In this document: positions 3,867-5,647 of the stretch, in pieces
Layout of the letters: each line of letters opens with the position of its first letter
Numbering within the stretch: position 1 is the first letter of the stretch
Assembly (NCBI GenBank): GCA_026996985.1
Contig: JALWJR010000026.1
Location: 1 to 5,647 of the forward strand
Direction of reading: 5' to 3'
Length of the DNA: 5,647 nt
Source: Candidatus Kaiserbacteria bacterium
GTDB lineage: Bacteria; Patescibacteriota; Minisyncoccia; Phycocordibacterales; UBA2100
Notes under the pieces: model-generated
Told to the model about the DNA's origin: nothing
Seen by the model: only the letters and a program-made list of their open reading frames with translations
Database searches by the model: none
Made by a program: the position numbers and the translations under genes

Positions 3867-4754
3867 ATGGAGACGATAGATAAAACGGTAATTTCGGCTT
3901 TAAAATTTTTGTCAGAAAAACGAAACGACATAAAAAAAGCGGGCACAGAATTACAAACCCAATTAAAACACTTAAAAACGATCCCGCTTGTTGCAGGTTC
4001 CGGAAACGCGCTTGTTACCGCAAAAATTTTATTTAAAAATCAAAAAGCTTTTTTCGCCTCGGAAAGTGATTTTGATGAAAAATTTAAAACCATTAGACCA
4101 AAGGATGTAGTAATTGTCTCCGCATCAGGCACAAGAGATGCAATGTCAATGTTCAAACAAGCAAAAAAAGCAAATGCTAATGTTCTTTTGATAACAAACA
4201 CTAAGAACTCCCCTCTTGAAAAAGAAGCCAAAGATTATCCGAATTTTAAAAAAATTCTTTTTCCGGCCATTAAAGAGCCACCAACTTACAATGTTTCAAC
4301 TTACCTGGGAATGATTATTTCTCAAACACAAGAAAACCCTAATCAAATTTTAGATTTCATTGACAAACTTGAACAAAAAATAAACTTTTCAATTCTTAAA
4401 GAAAACAATAAATTCTTTTTTGTGTTTCCCAACCAATTTGTATATTTAACCGAAATGGCCTACACAAAAATGCATGAATTATTTGGGAGACAAATCTCTT
4501 TCGCAGCAGAAACACCCAAATCAATGCGCCACGGAATAGATAACCTGATTTCAGACGAGCTTTTTGTGTTTTTAGGAGACAAACCAAACAAATTTACAAA
4601 AAGCCAAAAAACTTTTCATATCCCTCTGCCACCAAAGACAAATTACGCAATCGCAATGGCTGTTTTATATTACATTATGGGAAAACTTCAAAACATGTAC
4701 CCGTTTTTCGGTGACAAATTTGCAAATCAAAACCAAAACGCATTCATAACCTAA
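3867..4754 (+). CDS. SIS-domain protein (sugar-phosphate isomerase/binding type)
   Basis: A 295-residue soluble protein from ATG 3867. SIS domains bind phosphosugars and appear in isomerases such as the GlmS C-terminal half and phosphoglucose/phosphomannose isomerases. The first half shows the SIS core: PLVAGSGNA (40-48), DVVIVSASGTRDAM (80-93, with the Ser-rich phosphate loop SASGT at 85-89) and AKKANANVLLITNTKNSPLEKEA (99-121). The second half (about 170-290) looks like a divergent second SIS lobe, with AETPKSMRHGID (214-225) supplying a Glu and a His where GlmS-type enzymes have an E...HG segment. The GTG at 3852 would add MHYYC but overlaps the promoter, so it is rejected. The flippase gene follows after 6 bases, suggesting a role in making or modifying the exported sugar. 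The exact reaction cannot be told. Confidence 0.75.
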   Translation: METIDKTVISALKFLSEKRNDIKKAGTELQTQLKHLKTIPLVAGSGNALVTAKILFKNQKAFFASESDFDEKFKTIRPKDVVIVSASGTRDAMSMFKQAKKANANVLLITNTKNSPLEKEAKDYPNFKKILFPAIKEPPTYNVSTYLGMIISQTQENPNQILDFIDKLEQKINFSILKENNKFFFVFPNQFVYLTEMAYTKMHELFGRQISFAAETPKSMRHGIDNLISDELFVFLGDKPNKFTKSQKTFHIPLPPKTNYAIAMAVLYYIMGKLQNMYPFFGDKFANQNQNAFIT

Positions 4755-4760
4755 TACAAC

Positions 4761-5647
4761 ATGTTTGATACCGTAAACAAAAAAATAGACAAAACACTTG
4801 ATTATCTGAGCAAACTCTTCGGCCTTGACATGCACTACTTTGCCAAAAACGGGTTTTGGGTTTTGTTTGCGCAGGGCATTATCTCACTTTCTGCTTTTGC
4901 GGTTATCATTACCCTGACTCGCTTACTTCCGCCTGAAACTTTTGGTGAATATCGCTTCGTACTATCCCTACTCCCCCTTCTTGCCATATTTACCCTTCCC
5001 GGCATGGCACCAGCTCTTACACGCGCAGTTGCTCGTGGAGCTGAGCCAAACCTCTGGCACATAGCGTGCACCAAAATTCGCTTTGGTCTGCTTGGAACGC
5101 TCGCCTCCCTCCTGCTTGCGCTTTACTACTTCCACAAAGGAAACTCAAACCTTGCTTACATATTTGTAGCAATTAGCATTTTTATCCCTTTTTATGAGAC
5201 ATTCCTTATCTACTCGCCATACCTTAAAGGCAAAATGAATTTCAAAACCCCATCTATTTACGAGGCTGTATCGCGCATAGTGCAAGCAGTAGCTCTCATT
5301 ATCACAGCACTTATTACTCGCTCCACTATTGCTCTGATTGTTGTTTTTCTTGTCAGTCAAATATTCACACAATTTTTTATGTTTCTTAAAACCATTTTGC
5401 ATACTACCGCTAAACTCTCTGATAAACCTGCTACCAAACACGCTGAAGATGATGTTGAAAAATATGGTAAAAAGCTTTTTTGGATGAACTTGATCGGATC
5501 AATCTCCGGTCCAATTGATAAATTTCTTGTATGGCATTTTCTGGGTGCAAAAATGTTAGCGTTTTATATAGTTGTACTTACAATACCACTTACAATATCG
5601 CGCGGAATTGCCCCACTTACCAATTTAGCTCTCCCAAAATTATCAAG
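4761..5647 (+). CDS. Polysaccharide flippase (Wzx / MATE-like), 3' truncated by the window
   Basis: The open frame runs from ATG 4761 to the window end (295 codons plus two bases) with no stop; full-length family members are usually 400-500 residues. After a polar N-terminus (1-30) come hydrophobic segments at about 32-55, 65-85, 105-124, 131-152, 170-187, 189-210 and 262-280. The opening (GFWVLFAQGIISLSAFAVII then TRLLPPETFGEYRFVLS) and the later GPIDKFLVWHFLGAKMLAFY (250-269) match the polysaccharide biosynthesis/flippase pattern, in which a transmembrane Asp follows a short loop and the next helix begins at a 'FLG...A.Y' segment. Such proteins move undecaprenyl-linked oligosaccharides across the cytoplasmic membrane. 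The gene lies 6 bases after the SIS stop, with no promoter or Shine-Dalgarno in the gap, so it is probably translated from the SIS mRNA. It could supply the substrate for the ligase/polymerase at the other end of the window. Confidence 0.85.
   Translation, partial: MFDTVNKKIDKTLDYLSKLFGLDMHYFAKNGFWVLFAQGIISLSAFAVIITLTRLLPPETFGEYRFVLSLLPLLAIFTLPGMAPALTRAVARGAEPNLWHIACTKIRFGLLGTLASLLLALYYFHKGNSNLAYIFVAISIFIPFYETFLIYSPYLKGKMNFKTPSIYEAVSRIVQAVALIITALITRSTIALIVVFLVSQIFTQFFMFLKTILHTTAKLSDKPATKHAEDDVEKYGKKLFWMNLIGSISGPIDKFLVWHFLGAKMLAFYIVVLTIPLTISRGIAPLTNLALPKLS

Noticed and set aside
4835..5441. Minus-strand frames of 79 and 98 codons opposite the flippase
   Set aside because: They are antisense shadows of a long hydrophobic reading frame with clear flippase features. 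Neither shows a family pattern.

Overview
The window looks like a piece of an AT-rich bacterial chromosome from the Candidate Phyla Radiation (Patescibacteria, Parcubacteria-like). This is inferred from four things: a PemK/MazF toxin with an FDxWN-type N-terminal extension, a cysteine-bearing NYN protein of a type I associate with these genomes, ribosome binding sites that are absent or invisible, and promoter elements placed so close to start codons that the mRNAs should be leaderless. TGA is used as an ordinary stop (O-antigen ligase gene), so this is not a lineage that reads TGA as glycine. The assignment rests on protein style, not on a marker gene.

Layout. (1) 36-2054, minus strand: a 672-residue O-antigen ligase/polymerase-like membrane protein with C-terminal TPR repeats. 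(2) 2055-2202: a divergent intergenic region with a GC-rich palindrome and both promoters. (3) 2203-2622, plus strand: a PemK/MazF-family toxin with no antitoxin gene beside it. (4) 2623-3133: 511 bases without a convincing gene but full of structure. It holds two identical 33-bp GC-rich palindromic repeats, a third related palindrome, an A/T-flanked terminator-like hairpin, and three minus-strand sigma70-like promoters, all with exactly 16-bp spacers. Three of the hairpins lie only 10-28 bp beyond one of these promoters, which would give three RNAs of about 55-60 nt. (5) 3134-3706, plus: an NYN-domain putative ribonuclease with a four-cysteine insert. (6) 3707-3866: an intergenic region with a fifth palindrome and a promoter. 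(7) 3867-4754, plus: a SIS-domain sugar-phosphate-binding protein. (8) 4761 to the window end, plus: a partial Wzx/MATE-type polysaccharide flippase, 6 bases after the SIS gene and probably co-transcribed with it.

Functionally the outer genes (ligase/polymerase, SIS protein, flippase) fit surface-glycan synthesis and export. The middle (PemK toxin, palindromes, NYN RNase) looks like an accessory RNA-metabolism or defence-type insert in that glycan locus. Two observations deserve most attention. First, all four monocistronic or operon-first genes have a -10 element 6 or 8 nt before ATG. Second, an array of promoter-plus-hairpin units faces the 3' end of the solitary toxin gene on the opposite strand.
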